A stretch of DNA of 64,000 nt from Amycolatopsis solani (GTDB lineage: Bacteria; Actinomycetota; Actinomycetes; Mycobacteriales; Pseudonocardiaceae), in the NCBI RefSeq assembly GCF_033441515.1, contig NZ_JAWQJT010000001.1:248001-312000 (forward strand), in the 5' to 3' direction. Below, piece by piece: positions 43,799-52,722 of this stretch. The notes under the pieces were generated by a model. It saw nothing but the letters and a program-made list of their open reading frames with translations, was not told the origin of the DNA and did no database searches. The position numbers and the translations under genes were made by a program. The first letter of the stretch is position 1. Each line of letters begins with the position of its first letter.

Positions 43799-43879
43799 TC
43801 GAAATTGCTCCGTTCGCCGGATAACGCGAGCGCCGTTCGCCGCGTTGTCCCCAGTGCAGGTCGGGGGAACGGAGATTCG

Positions 43880-44893
43880 ATGAAGAGCAAGTCCTGGGCG
43901 CGGTTCGCCGCGCCCGTCGTCGCCGCGGTTTCGGTGGTGGCGCTGGCGCAGCCCGCCGGCGCGCTGGCGATCCGCATCCCGTGGCGGCCCACCGTGCTGC
44001 CGCTGCCGTCCGGCGGCGGCAGCGGGTTCCTGACCGGGTCGAACGGGAAGGGCGAGTACACGGGCACGTTCACGGTGAACAGCGTCCAGCAGGTGGTGAG
44101 CTGGCGGAGCGGGCAGCCCGTGGTGCGCGGGCTGCCGGGCGGGTACGAGCGCGCGGACGCGGTCGACGAAAACGCGTCCGGGGTCGTGGTGGGCACCGCC
44201 TACGACTACGAGACGAAGGCGAACCGCGTGTTCGTCCTGGACTCGACCGGGTTCCACGTCAAGGAGAACCCGCCGACCTGGGAGAACCTGTACGCCGTCG
44301 CGGTCAACGCCCGCGGCGACGTGCTCGCGCGCGCCAACCGCACCGGCCCGTACGCGGCGACGGTCCTGTGGCCGGCCGACGGGTCCGCGCCGACGATCAT
44401 CCCCTCGGGCAACGACACGTACTACGCCCGGGACCTCGACGACGACGGCACGATCCTGTTCGACTCGGGGGCGACGTCGGCGCTGTGGAAGAACGGCGTG
44501 ATCCGGCAGCTGTCCCCGAGCCCGGCGGCGTGGGCCGAGGCGCTGGCGATCCGCAACGGGGTCGTCGTCGGCAAGCGGTCCTGGGGCGGCGTCGAGCAGG
44601 CGGCCCGCTGGTCCACTCCGGACTCGACGACCGGGCTGGAGGGCGGCGCTTCGGCGATCAGCGTCAACCAGGTGGGCTTGACGGCGGGCCTGCTCCCGAA
44701 CCCGTCGAGCTCGGCGTGGCCCGGCAACGCGACGGCGTGGCGCGGGACGGTCCCGGGCGAGGTCCAGCGCCCGGGCACGTACACGCAGTTCCAGGCGAGG
44801 CTCGCCGCGGACGACGGTTCCCTGGCCGGCTTCGCGACGAACGGCTCGGTGGACGCGGGCGGGGTGCCGGTGGTGTGGCACCTGACCCCGTGA
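43880..44893 (+). CDS. Secreted propeller-like protein (copy 2)
   Basis: A 337-residue tandem paralogue with the same opening (MKSKSWARFAAPVVAAVSVVALAQPAG), the same repeats (WRPTVLPLPSGGGSGFLTGS, DDDGTILFDSGATSALWKNG) and the same end (GVPVVWHLTP). The 5' leaders are also related: GTGCAGGTCGGGG precedes both ribosome sites, so the duplication included the upstream region. A hairpin follows the stop codon. Function unknown. Confidence 0.7.
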   Translation: MKSKSWARFAAPVVAAVSVVALAQPAGALAIRIPWRPTVLPLPSGGGSGFLTGSNGKGEYTGTFTVNSVQQVVSWRSGQPVVRGLPGGYERADAVDENASGVVVGTAYDYETKANRVFVLDSTGFHVKENPPTWENLYAVAVNARGDVLARANRTGPYAATVLWPADGSAPTIIPSGNDTYYARDLDDDGTILFDSGATSALWKNGVIRQLSPSPAAWAEALAIRNGVVVGKRSWGGVEQAARWSTPDSTTGLEGGASAISVNQVGLTAGLLPNPSSSAWPGNATAWRGTVPGEVQRPGTYTQFQARLAADDGSLAGFATNGSVDAGGVPVVWHLTP

Positions 44894-44907
44894 ACACGCC
44901 TTGATCA

Positions 44908-44938
44908 CCAGGCCGGGAGCGGCGCGCTCCCGGCCTGG
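44908..44938 (+). terminator. Hairpin after the duplicated secreted genes
   Basis: A perfect 13-base-pair GC-rich stem (44908-44920 with 44926-44938) with a five-base loop, 14 bases after the stop codon. The next gene's -10 element follows immediately. Confidence 0.75.
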
Positions 44939-44952
44939 CTAGGCTGGGCGGA

Positions 44953-45483
44953 GTGGAACCGGTGGAGATCAACGCGGGCACCTACTACCTGCGCCAGCTG
45001 CGCGCCGACCGGCACCTGGACGACCGCCCGCTGCTGATGGAGGCGTTCGCCGACCCGACGCACCGCAAGTACGTGCTGAACTACCGCCTGCGCACCCTGG
45101 ACGAGGCCACCGAGTACGTCACGCTGCGCGCGGCCCAGTGGGCGGGCGACGAGCGCTGTTCGTGGGCGATCGCCGAGCCGACGTCCGGCCGCCTGCTCGG
45201 CGAGGTGGGCCTGCGCGAGCTGAACCTGGACGCGGCGTACGCGGAGGCGACCATCTGGGTCCACCCGGCGGAGCGCGGCAAGGGGATAGCGACGACGGCG
45301 CTGAGCGCGGCCCTGCGCTTCGGTTTCGGCGGCCTGGGGCTGACCGAGGTGAGTTATCGGTACGAGGAGAGCAACGCGGCTTCGGCGATCGTCGCCGAGC
45401 GGTGCGGGTTCACGCTGCTGGGCCCGGAGGACGAGCGGGCGCCGACGGGGGAACGCCTGATCCGCTGGCACCGGACGTCGTGA
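44953..45483 (+). CDS. GNAT family N-acetyltransferase
   Basis: A 176-residue RimJ/RimL-type acetyltransferase: YYLRQLRADRHLDDRPLLMEAF, RLLGEVGLRELN, IWVHPAERGKGIATTALSAAL (acetyl-CoA loop, R/Q-x-x-G-x-A) and ESNAASAIVAERCGFTLLG. The acceptor is unknown. GTG 44953 lies seven bases after TAGGCT (leaderless-like). A small gene overlaps its stop by four bases. Confidence 0.86.
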   Translation: MEPVEINAGTYYLRQLRADRHLDDRPLLMEAFADPTHRKYVLNYRLRTLDEATEYVTLRAAQWAGDERCSWAIAEPTSGRLLGEVGLRELNLDAAYAEATIWVHPAERGKGIATTALSAALRFGFGGLGLTEVSYRYEESNAASAIVAERCGFTLLGPEDERAPTGERLIRWHRTS

Positions 45484-45725
45484 CTCCGGCGGACATCCGG
45501 CCCGGGGAGATCTACGAGGATTGCTCGTTCCACCCGGTGCTGTGCACGTATGTCGACGACGACGAAATCGGCGGGATTTCGCTGATCGACGCGAGCGCCC
45601 CTCGGGCGTGCTCATTGAGTGGCTGCGCGGTGCGCACGCTGACGATCGAGGACGTGATCGCAGCCCGAAACGACTGGCCGGCGTACTCGGCCCGGCGGAA
45701 GGCAGAGTTCGACAGCGCGGACTGA
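45480..45725 (+). CDS. Small hypothetical protein coupled to GNAT
   Basis: An 81-residue acidic protein: DIRPGEIYEDCSFHPVLCTYVDDDEIGGISLIDASAPRACSL covers residues 5-46 with three to four cysteines, ending in IEDVIAARNDWPAYSARRK. I do not recognise the family. The GTGA overlap with the GNAT gene means co-translation, so it may be a substrate or partner of the acetyltransferase. Confidence 0.65.
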   Translation: MTPADIRPGEIYEDCSFHPVLCTYVDDDEIGGISLIDASAPRACSLSGCAVRTLTIEDVIAARNDWPAYSARRKAEFDSAD

Positions 45726-46076
45726 CGTCGCCGACAGCGTGAATCCCGCCACTCACTGGGGGGCGGCCCGGTCTCGATGGGCAACCTCGCCTCGTTGGCG
45801 GCCGGCGGCCCTCAACCGGTTGCCGGACTCGGTCGGGGACTCGCCGGCGCTCGACGACGGCCGCGGGCCTGCCGTCGGCGATCCCGGTCAACGCAGCGCC
45901 GATCCCGTGTCGCCCGGCAGGCTCATCAAGCTTTCGCGGTTCCCGGCGAGGCGGCCGGACGGCGAGGGCTGCTGCTCGAGTCGCCCCCGCTACCCGGGTC
46001 GCGCTGCTGCGCCCGCCGGCCGAAGCGGTGGCGGGCGCTGTTGTCCACAACCCGCGGGGGCTGTGGACAACGGCGC
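45726..46076. other. Gap without a recognisable gene
   Basis: Apart from the paired TTGTCCACA elements at its right end (46040-46071), this 351-base stretch shows no frame with convincing codon bias, start site or motif. It separates the plus-strand GNAT unit from the end of the minus-strand glpD gene. Confidence 0.5.
46040..46071. repeat. Inverted pair of DnaA-box-like 9-mers
   Basis: GTTGTCCACA and TGTGGACAAC are exact inverted 10-mers with a 12-base loop, a few bases after the glpD stop. TTGTCCACA equals the preferred DnaA box of high-GC actinobacteria. It could equally work as a terminator hairpin for glpD. Confidence 0.5.
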
Positions 46077-47810
46077 TCAGCTCACCGGCTCCACGATGCC
46101 CGCGCGGGCCTCCGGGGCCGCCGACCTCAGGGCGTCCGCCGCTTCGTCGCTCGGCTGGGACTGGGACTCGCGCTCTGCCTCGACCCGGGCGTTGTAGACC
46201 TCGATCTCGCGCTTCACCGTTTCGGGCGACCAGCCGAGGACCTCGCCGACCAGCGATGCCACCTGCTCCGCGCAGTCCACGCCGCGGTGGGCGTACTCGA
46301 TCGAAATTCGTGTCCGGCGGGCCAGGACGTCTTCGAGGTGCAGCGCGCCTTCGTGCGAAGCCGCGTACACCACCTCGACGCCCAGGTAATCCGGGGCGTG
46401 CTCGATCGGCTTCAGCAGTTCCGGGCGGCCGTTCGCCGCCGCCAGGACCTCGTTGACCAGTGAGCCGTAGCGGTCCAGCAGGTGCCGTACGCGGTACGGG
46501 TGCAGGCCGTGCTCGGCGGCCACGTGGTCGGCCTGGTTGACCAGCGCGTGGTAGCCGTCCGCGCCGATCAGCGGGACCTTGTCCGTGATCGACGGCTGCG
46601 AACGGCCCGGCAGGTCCACCGCGGCCGCGTCGACCGCGTCCGCCGCCATCACCCGGTACGTCGTGTACTTGCCGCCCGCGATCGCCACCAGGCCCGGGGC
46701 CACCCGCGCCACCGCGTGCTCGCGCGAGAGCTTCGACGTCTCTTCGCTCTCCCCCGCCAGCAACGGGCGCAGGCCCGCGTACACGCCTTCGATGTCGTCG
46801 TGCGTCAACGGGGTCGCCAGGACGCTGTTGACGTGCTCGAGGAGGTAGTCGATGTCGTGCTTCGTCGCCGCCGGGTGCGCGAGGTCGAGGTTCCAGTCGG
46901 TGTCCGTGGTTCCCACGATCCAGTGATTCCGCCACGGGATCACGAACAGCACCGACTTCTCGGTGCGCAGGATCATCCCCGACTCCGAGACGATCCGGTC
47001 GCGCGGCACGACGATGTGCACGCCCTTGCTGGCGCGCACGCGGAACCGCCCGCGGCCACCGGAGAGGCGCTGCAGCTCGTCGGTCCAGACGCCGGTGCAG
47101 TTGATCACCGCGGCCGCCGAAATCTCCGTTTCCCGGCCGTCTTCGACGTCTCGGACGCGTACGCCGGACACCCGGTCGGCCTCACGCAGGAACCCGACGA
47201 CCTGCGTCGACGTCCGCACGACCGCGCCGTAGTGCGCCGCCGTCCTGGCGACCGTCATGGTGTGGCGGGCGTCGTCCGATTGGGCGTCGTAGTAGCGGAT
47301 CCCGCCGATCAGGGCGGAGCGCTTGAGCGCGGGCACCATTCTCAGCGCGCCCGCGCGGGTCAGGTGCTTCTGGCCCGGGACGCTGCGGGCGCCGCCCATC
47401 GTGTCGTACATCAGCAGGCCGGCCGCGGTGTACGGGCGTTCCCACACGCGGTGCGTCAGCGGGTAGAGGAAGCTCACCGGCTTCACGAGGTGGGGCGCGA
47501 TCGTCGTCAGCATCAGCTCGCGCTCGCGGAGCGCTTCGCGCACCAGGCCGAATTCGAGCTGCTCCAGGTACCGCAGGCCGCCGTGGAACAGCTTGCTCGA
47601 TCGGCTCGATGTCCCCGAGGCGAGATCTCGCGCTTCGACGAGGGCGACGCGCAGCCCGCGCGTGGCCGCGTCGAGCGCCGTACCCGCGCCGACCACGCCG
47701 CCGCCGATGACGACCAGGTCGAACGTCTCCTTGCCGAGGCGCTGCCACGTCTCTTCCCGCTTGACCGGGCCCAGTCGAGCCGGGTTCGTCTCCGCTGCGT
47801 GCTGCGCCAC
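46077..47810 (-). CDS. glpD: Glycerol-3-phosphate dehydrogenase (aerobic, FAD)
   Basis: A 577-residue membrane-associated flavoprotein that oxidises glycerol-3-phosphate to dihydroxyacetone phosphate and passes electrons to menaquinone. FAD motif DLVVIGGGVVGAGTALDAATRG; then SSRSSKLFHGGLRYLEQ, NCTGVWTDEL, GTTDTDWNLD and GGKYTTYRVMA near the substrate site, with the C-terminal helical cap domain. GTG 47810 has AGGAGG eight bases upstream. Divergent from glpF-glpK, completing glycerol use. Its mycobacterial counterpart glpD2 also neighbours lpdA. Confidence 0.93.
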   Translation of the reverse strand: MAQHAAETNPARLGPVKREETWQRLGKETFDLVVIGGGVVGAGTALDAATRGLRVALVEARDLASGTSSRSSKLFHGGLRYLEQLEFGLVREALRERELMLTTIAPHLVKPVSFLYPLTHRVWERPYTAAGLLMYDTMGGARSVPGQKHLTRAGALRMVPALKRSALIGGIRYYDAQSDDARHTMTVARTAAHYGAVVRTSTQVVGFLREADRVSGVRVRDVEDGRETEISAAAVINCTGVWTDELQRLSGGRGRFRVRASKGVHIVVPRDRIVSESGMILRTEKSVLFVIPWRNHWIVGTTDTDWNLDLAHPAATKHDIDYLLEHVNSVLATPLTHDDIEGVYAGLRPLLAGESEETSKLSREHAVARVAPGLVAIAGGKYTTYRVMAADAVDAAAVDLPGRSQPSITDKVPLIGADGYHALVNQADHVAAEHGLHPYRVRHLLDRYGSLVNEVLAAANGRPELLKPIEHAPDYLGVEVVYAASHEGALHLEDVLARRTRISIEYAHRGVDCAEQVASLVGEVLGWSPETVKREIEVYNARVEAERESQSQPSDEAADALRSAAPEARAGIVEPVS

Positions 47811-48057
47811 GTGACATTCCTCCTCGTGCCGGCGAGGCTTCCAGCATCGCACGACCCGGTGATCCCCCGCCCGTTCGCGGACGACACGTGTGGCGTAACC
47901 GTCGGTGATCTTGTGCACGATCTTGAAAAGATTCGGCTACCCGGTGCCTGGAATCCGCTTCTACGCCCCGGTAACGTCCCCTCGACGTGGGTCGGCAACG
48001 GGGCCGTGGCACGCCGTGATCGACCCTGCGCAGAGTGTCCAGTGTGGAGGTGCAGCG
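47811..48057. promoter_or_regulatory. Divergent glp control region
   Basis: The 247 bases between glpD and glpF hold no gene. A weak inverted repeat GATCTT-ga-AAAGAT lies near 47920-47935 and a TCCAGTGTGGA palindrome overlaps the glpF ribosome site (48038-48050). These are the most likely places for a glp regulator to bind; the regulator gene is not in the window. Confidence 0.4.
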
Positions 48058-48807
48058 GTGAGTGCTGGGGCAATAATCGTCTGGGAACTACTGGGAACGG
48101 CCGCGCTGATCCTGCTCGGCAACGGTGTGGTCGCGAACCACGTGCTCCGCAAGAACAACGGGCACAACGCCGGGTTCCTGTTCATCAACTTCGGCTGGGC
48201 GTTCGCCGTCTTCACCGGCGCCAGCATCGCCGCGCCCAGCGGGGCGCACCTCAACCCGGCGGTGACGCTGGGCCTGGCCATTTCGGGCAAGACCCCGTGG
48301 GCCGACGTCCCGCTCTACTTCCTCGGCCAGATGGTCGGCGCCATCCTCGGCGCCGTGCTCTGCTGGGCCGCCTACAAGCTGCAGTTCGACGACCACCCGG
48401 AGCCGGAGAACACGCTCGGCATCTTCTCCACCGCACCGCAGATCCCGAACACGGCGTGGAACCTCGTCACCGAGATCATCGGCACGTTCGTGCTGGTCGC
48501 GTGGATCCTGCTCAGCCCCGTCTTCGCCGCCGGCGACGGCGGCACGCCGAACTTCGGCAACTCCGCGCTGGGCTACGCGGGCGTCTCGTTCGTCGTCCTC
48601 GTGATCGGCACGTCGCTCGGCGGGCCGACGGGCTACGCCATCAACCCGGCCCGCGACCTCGGCCCGCGCATCGCCTACGCGTTCCTGCTGCCGATCAAGA
48701 ACAAGGCCAACGCCAACTGGGGCTACTCGTGGATCCCGGTCGTCGGCCCGCTCGTCGGTGGCGCGCTGGCCGCGCTGCTCTACCTCGCCGTGCACAACCT
48801 GACCTGA
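48058..48807 (+). CDS. glpF: Glycerol facilitator (aquaglyceroporin)
   Basis: A 249-residue MIP-family channel with six membrane helices and two half-helices carrying the NPA motifs HLNPAVTLG and [11 protein letters not shown]; aspartate after the second NPAR is the GlpF-type feature that favours glycerol over water. GGAGG lies seven bases before GTG 48058. First gene of an operon with glpK, 31 bases apart. Confidence 0.92.
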   Translation: MSAGAIIVWELLGTAALILLGNGVVANHVLRKNNGHNAGFLFINFGWAFAVFTGASIAAPSGAHLNPAVTLGLAISGKTPWADVPLYFLGQMVGAILGAVLCWAAYKLQFDDHPEPENTLGIFSTAPQIPNTAWNLVTEIIGTFVLVAWILLSPVFAAGDGGTPNFGNSALGYAGVSFVVLVIGTSLGGPTGYAINPARDLGPRIAYAFLLPIKNKANANWGYSWIPVVGPLVGGALAALLYLAVHNLT

Positions 48808-48838
48808 TCGCCTCTCCCTTCGAATTCCTGGAGCGCAG

Positions 48839-50353
48839 ATGACTTCGTACGTAGCCGCGATCGACCAGGGCACGACGTCGACCCGGTGCATGATCTTCAA
48901 CCACGAAGGCCGCGTGGTCTCGGTCGACCAGCGCGAGCACGAGCAGATCTTCCCGAAGGCGGGCTGGGTCGAGCACAACGCCGAGGAGATCTGGGAGAAC
49001 ACCCGCCGGGTCGTCGCGGGCGCGCTGGCCAAGGCCGACCTGACCGCGAAGGACATCGCCGCCGTCGGCATCACCAACCAGCGCGAGACCGCGCTCGTCT
49101 GGGACAAGAAGACCGGCAAGCCGGTGTACAACGCGATCGTCTGGCAGGACACGCGCACCGACCGGATCGTCACCGAGCTCGGCAACCTCGGCGGCGGCCA
49201 GGAGCGCTACCGCGAGAAGGTCGGCCTCCCGCTCGCGACGTACTTCTCCGGGCCGAAGATCAAGTGGATCCTCGACAACGTCGAAGGTGCGCGCGAGAAG
49301 GCCGAAGCCGGTGACCTGATCTTCGGCAACATGGACACCTGGGTGCTGTGGAACATGACCGGCGGCGCCGACGGCGGGGTCCACGTCACCGACCCCACGA
49401 ACGCGTCGCGCACCATGCTGATGGACCTCGACACCCTGCAGTGGGACGCCGAGATCGCCGGCGAGATGGGCATCCCCCTTTCGATGCTGCCGGAAATCCG
49501 CTCCTCGTCCGAGGAGTACGGCAAGGTCCGCGAGAAGGGCGCGCTCGCGGGCGTCCCGATCGCGGGCATCCTGGGCGACCAGCAGGCCGCGACGTTCGGC
49601 CAGGCCTGCCTTTCACCGGGCGAGGCCAAGAACACCTACGGCACCGGCAACTTCATGCTGCTCAACACCGGCACCGAAAAGGTGATGTCGCAGAACGGGC
49701 TGCTCACCACGATCTGCTACAAGATCGGCTCGAACGACACGGTCTACGCGCTGGAAGGCTCCATCGCCGTCACCGGTTCGCTGGTGCAGTGGCTGCGCGA
49801 CAACCTCGGCATGATCAGCACCGCGGCCGAGATCGAGGAGCACGCGAGCAGCGTCGAGGACAACGGCGGCGCGTACTTCGTCCCGGCGTTCTCGGGCCTG
49901 TTCGCTCCTTACTGGCGCTCCGACGCCCGCGGCGCGATCGTCGGGCTCACCCGGTTCGTCAACAAGGGTCACCTGGCCCGCGCGGTGCTGGAAGCGACCG
50001 CCTTCCAGACGCGCGAGGTGCTCGAGGCGATGAACGCCGACTCGGGTGTTTCGCTCACCTCCCTCAAGGTGGACGGCGGGATGGTCGTCAACGAGCTGCT
50101 CATGCAGTTCCAGGCCGACATCCTCGGTGTGCCGGTGATCCGCCCGGTGGTCAACGAGACCACCGCGCTGGGCGCCGCCTACGCCGCCGGGCTGGCGGTC
50201 GGGTTCTGGAAGTCCGAAGACGACATCCGGACCAACTGGGCGCAGGACAAGCAGTGGGAGCCATCGATGGACGACGCCCGCCGCGACCGCGAGTACCGCA
50301 ACTGGAAGAAGGCGGTGACGAAGACCTTCGACTGGGTGTCCGACGAGGACTGA
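48839..50353 (+). CDS. glpK: Glycerol kinase
   Basis: A 504-residue FGGY-family kinase that phosphorylates glycerol with ATP, trapping it in the cell. Motifs: [16 protein letters not shown] (phosphate 1), [49 protein letters not shown], and [18 protein letters not shown] followed by [17 protein letters not shown]. Length is standard. Operon with glpF; glpD is divergent. A strong hairpin follows the stop. Confidence 0.95.
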   Translation: MTSYVAAIDQGTTSTRCMIFNHEGRVVSVDQREHEQIFPKAGWVEHNAEEIWENTRRVVAGALAKADLTAKDIAAVGITNQRETALVWDKKTGKPVYNAIVWQDTRTDRIVTELGNLGGGQERYREKVGLPLATYFSGPKIKWILDNVEGAREKAEAGDLIFGNMDTWVLWNMTGGADGGVHVTDPTNASRTMLMDLDTLQWDAEIAGEMGIPLSMLPEIRSSSEEYGKVREKGALAGVPIAGILGDQQAATFGQACLSPGEAKNTYGTGNFMLLNTGTEKVMSQNGLLTTICYKIGSNDTVYALEGSIAVTGSLVQWLRDNLGMISTAAEIEEHASSVEDNGGAYFVPAFSGLFAPYWRSDARGAIVGLTRFVNKGHLARAVLEATAFQTREVLEAMNADSGVSLTSLKVDGGMVVNELLMQFQADILGVPVIRPVVNETTALGAAYAAGLAVGFWKSEDDIRTNWAQDKQWEPSMDDARRDREYRNWKKAVTKTFDWVSDED

Positions 50354-50366
50354 ACCCCGCCGCGCT

Positions 50367-50409
50367 GAAGGGTCCTTTCCTGGCACCACCTGCCGGGAAA
50401 GGACCCTTC
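50367..50409. terminator. Hairpin between glpK and VOC gene
   Basis: A perfect 14-base-pair stem (50367-50380 with 50396-50409) and 15-base loop lie between the convergent stop codons of glpK and the VOC-protein gene, and probably end transcription from both sides. Confidence 0.8.
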
Positions 50410-50410
50410 G

Positions 50411-51214
50411 TCACTCCTCCCAGCCCTCCGGCTTGCCCGACTGCTCGTTCGGCGCGATCACCAGGAACGGCACCCCCTGGTCGTCCTGGACCCGCACCTG
50501 CCGGCCGTACGGCGAGTCGAACGGCTGGTCCAGCACCTGGCCGCCGAGTTCCGCGACCTTCGCGGCGCTCGCGTCGGCGTCCGCCACCGAGAAGTACGTG
50601 GACCAGTTCGACGGGACCGCCGCCGGGACCGACGCGGGCAGCGCGCCGAGCCCGCCGACCGGGCGGCCGTCGACCAGCAGGACCGCGTACGTGAAGTCGT
50701 CGTTCGACAGGTCCTCGAAGCCGAAGCCGAAGACCTGCTCGTAGAACGCCTTGGCCGCCGGGTAGTCGCGGCTCATGCACTCGTTCCAGGCCAGTGTGCC
50801 CGGGGCCGCCGTGACCTGGGTGCCGATGTGGTTCCCGGCCTCCCAGAGGCCGAAGACCGCGCCCGCCGGATCGGCCGCGACGGCCATCCGGCCCTCCTTC
50901 ATGACGTCCATGACCGGCATCAGGACCTGGCCACCGGCTTCGGTGATCGCCGCGACCGTCTTGTCCACATCGGACACCGAAAGGTAGGTCGTCCACAACG
51001 CGGGCATCTCCTGGCCCGGCGGCGTCTGCCCGATGCCGGCGACCGGGCGCCCGCGCAGCTCCGCCATGCCGTAGAAGCCGGTCTCCTCACCGCCCGTGCG
51101 CACGTCCCAGCCGAACAGGCCGCTGTAGAAGGCCACCGCTTTCGCCTGGTCCGGCACCATCAGGTCCACCCAACTGGGCGTGCCGTCGGGCCACCGCTCG
51201 TCCCGGAACACCAT
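50411..51214 (-). CDS. Two-domain VOC (glyoxalase-fold) protein
   Basis: A 267-residue protein with two consecutive vicinal-oxygen-chelate domains (residues 10-130: WVDLMVPDQAKAVAFYSGLFGWDV; 140-260: WNECMSRDYPAAKAFYEQVFGFGF). This CFP32-like architecture is frequent in actinobacteria; some relatives bind or detoxify small molecules, others are resistance proteins. No complete metal triad is evident. GGGAG lies five bases before ATG 51214. Confidence 0.83.
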   Translation of the reverse strand: MVFRDERWPDGTPSWVDLMVPDQAKAVAFYSGLFGWDVRTGGEETGFYGMAELRGRPVAGIGQTPPGQEMPALWTTYLSVSDVDKTVAAITEAGGQVLMPVMDVMKEGRMAVAADPAGAVFGLWEAGNHIGTQVTAAPGTLAWNECMSRDYPAAKAFYEQVFGFGFEDLSNDDFTYAVLLVDGRPVGGLGALPASVPAAVPSNWSTYFSVADADASAAKVAELGGQVLDQPFDSPYGRQVRVQDDQGVPFLVIAPNEQSGKPEGWEE

Positions 51215-51300
51215 GTCGACTCCCAACCCTCGTGAACGCCGCCGGGGTGACGGCCGACACAGTCTGGCACCCACCACCGACAAAACCAGGGCCGAAGGAC

Positions 51301-51948
51301 TCAGTGCCCGACGAGCTTCGCGTAGACGACGATGTTGTCGACGTAGTTGCGCGCGGTCCGGTCGAAGACGCCGCCGCAGGTGATCAGGCGCAGCTCGGGG
51401 CCGGGTGTGTCGTCGTAGACGCCTTCGCCCTCGAAGTCCTTCTTCGGCACCTGGTGCACCTTCGTCACCTCGAACGTCGCCGTGGTGCCGTCCTTGCGGG
51501 CGATCGACACGCGATCGCCCGCGGCGAGCTCCTTGAGCCGGAAGAAGATCCCCTTCTGGTGGTTGCCGTCGACGTGCCCGAGCACGACGGCCGGGCCGGT
51601 CTCGCCCGGCGTCGGCGCGTAGGTGTACCAGCCCGCCTGCAGCGGCGTCGTCACCGGCGGCACCTCGACGGTGTTGTCGGGGTTGAGCCCGAGCGGCACC
51701 AGCGACGAGTGCGCGCCGATCTTCGGGATGTCGAGCGAAACCGGCTCGGACTTGGGCAGGGCCGCGACGGCGTCCTGGCTCCCGGCCGCGGGTTCGGGCT
51801 GAACGGCAACGGGCCGCGCGGGCGGTGGTTGGGCGGCCGGGGGCTCGGACCGGCCCCCGAACACCAGCGCCACGACCACCAGCGCGGCCAGCAACGCGAG
51901 GACGAGGGCGATCAGGTAGCCCCGTCGGCTGGTGCTCCTCGTCGACAT
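51301..51948 (-). CDS. Class F sortase
   Basis: A 215-residue membrane-anchored transpeptidase: N-terminal helix at 10-31, Pro-rich spacer, then the sortase barrel with H125 in VVLGHVDG, C191 in RLITCGG and Arg at 197/200 in FDRTARNYVDN. Class F enzymes of actinobacteria attach or process secreted proteins at the cell wall. The two genes transcribed toward it (52032 and 52723) encode secreted paralogues, one with a sorting-like tail, so they are likely substrates. GGGGGAG lies upstream of ATG 51948. Confidence 0.87.
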   Translation of the reverse strand: MSTRSTSRRGYLIALVLALLAALVVVALVFGGRSEPPAAQPPPARPVAVQPEPAAGSQDAVAALPKSEPVSLDIPKIGAHSSLVPLGLNPDNTVEVPPVTTPLQAGWYTYAPTPGETGPAVVLGHVDGNHQKGIFFRLKELAAGDRVSIARKDGTTATFEVTKVHQVPKKDFEGEGVYDDTPGPELRLITCGGVFDRTARNYVDNIVVYAKLVGH

Positions 51949-52031
51949 GTTCTCCCCCGTGACTTTCGCGCCTGCCGTTCACACGTCCGGGTGGTCTCTT
52001 CGGTTGAGTCCCGACGGTACCCCGGCGCGGA

Positions 52032-52583
52032 TCAGCGCCGCCGGGCCCGCCGGGCGAGCACCAGGCCGCTGCCGCCCAGTGCGAGCGCGCCCATCGCGGC
52101 CGCCGCCGCGAGTGGGGCTCCGGAGCCGTCGGGCGGGGCGTCCGTGCCGCCCGTCTGCGGTGCGCCCGCGGGCACCTTCACGACCTGCTTCTTCACCGGC
52201 AGGACTTCCAGGATCGCGGCCGACGTCTCCGGGCCGCAGTGCAGCGTCACGGTGTACTTTCCGGGCTTGACGTCCTTGACCGTGCCGGTGTCCCACAGGC
52301 CCTTGCCGAAGACGAGCGCCGCCGAGCGGACGGTGACCTTCTCCGCGGGCTCGCGGGTCTGGCAGGCGAAGTCCAGCTTCACGCGTGCGCCCGGCTGCGC
52401 GGCGGCCGGGGACACGGTCAGCAGCCGGGTGATCCGGGAGAACGGGCCCTCCGGGTCCACCGGCACCGTCGAGGTGGGCGAGGCGGACGGGGTCGTGGTG
52501 GTGGGTGTCGTCGCGAGCGCGGCGCCGGGTGCGACGACGAGGAATGCGACGGCGAAACCCGTGACAACGGCAGTCTTCTTCAT
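52032..52583 (-). CDS. Exported protein with sorting-signal-like C-terminus
   Basis: A 183-residue protein: signal peptide (cleavage near 22-24, AALA), Thr/Pro-rich stretch, an immunoglobulin-like domain with C74 and C116, then VPAGAPQTGG (142-146 PQTGG in place of LPxTG), a Gly/Ala-rich hydrophobic helix (157-176) and RRARRR at the end. This is the order of a cell-wall sorting signal, and a class F sortase gene follows 83 bases downstream on the same strand. GGGGAG lies upstream of ATG 52583. Confidence 0.75.
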   Translation of the reverse strand: MKKTAVVTGFAVAFLVVAPGAALATTPTTTTPSASPTSTVPVDPEGPFSRITRLLTVSPAAAQPGARVKLDFACQTREPAEKVTVRSAALVFGKGLWDTGTVKDVKPGKYTVTLHCGPETSAAILEVLPVKKQVVKVPAGAPQTGGTDAPPDGSGAPLAAAAAMGALALGGSGLVLARRARRR

Positions 52584-52677
52584 TCTTTTCTCCCCTGTGG
52601 AATGAAAGCGTCCTCACTTCCAAAGACGTCCCCACCTGCGGTTGGTTGCGCCCGAAGGTCACGAAACAGACATGAAA

Positions 52678-52708
52678 AAACCGCCCCGGAGCGACTCCGG
52701 GGCGGTTT
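52678..52708. terminator. Intrinsic terminator with U-tract
   Basis: A 14-base-pair stem (52678-52691 with 52695-52708), three-base loop. On the minus strand it is followed by a run of T from the A-tract at 52675-52680, a classical terminator for the gene at 52723; on the plus strand GAAAAAGAAG follows. Confidence 0.85.
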
Positions 52709-52722
52709 CCGAAAAAGAAGAA

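Noticed and set aside
44953..45725. TacAT-type toxin-antitoxin system
   Set aside because: The GNAT has the RimJ/RimL pattern and the partner lacks a ribbon-helix-helix domain; kept only as a coupled pair of unknown role.
52678..52708. Hairpin near the exported proteins as an RNA thermometer or riboswitch
   Set aside because: Simple perfect stem with flanking T-run downstream of a stop codon fits an intrinsic terminator.
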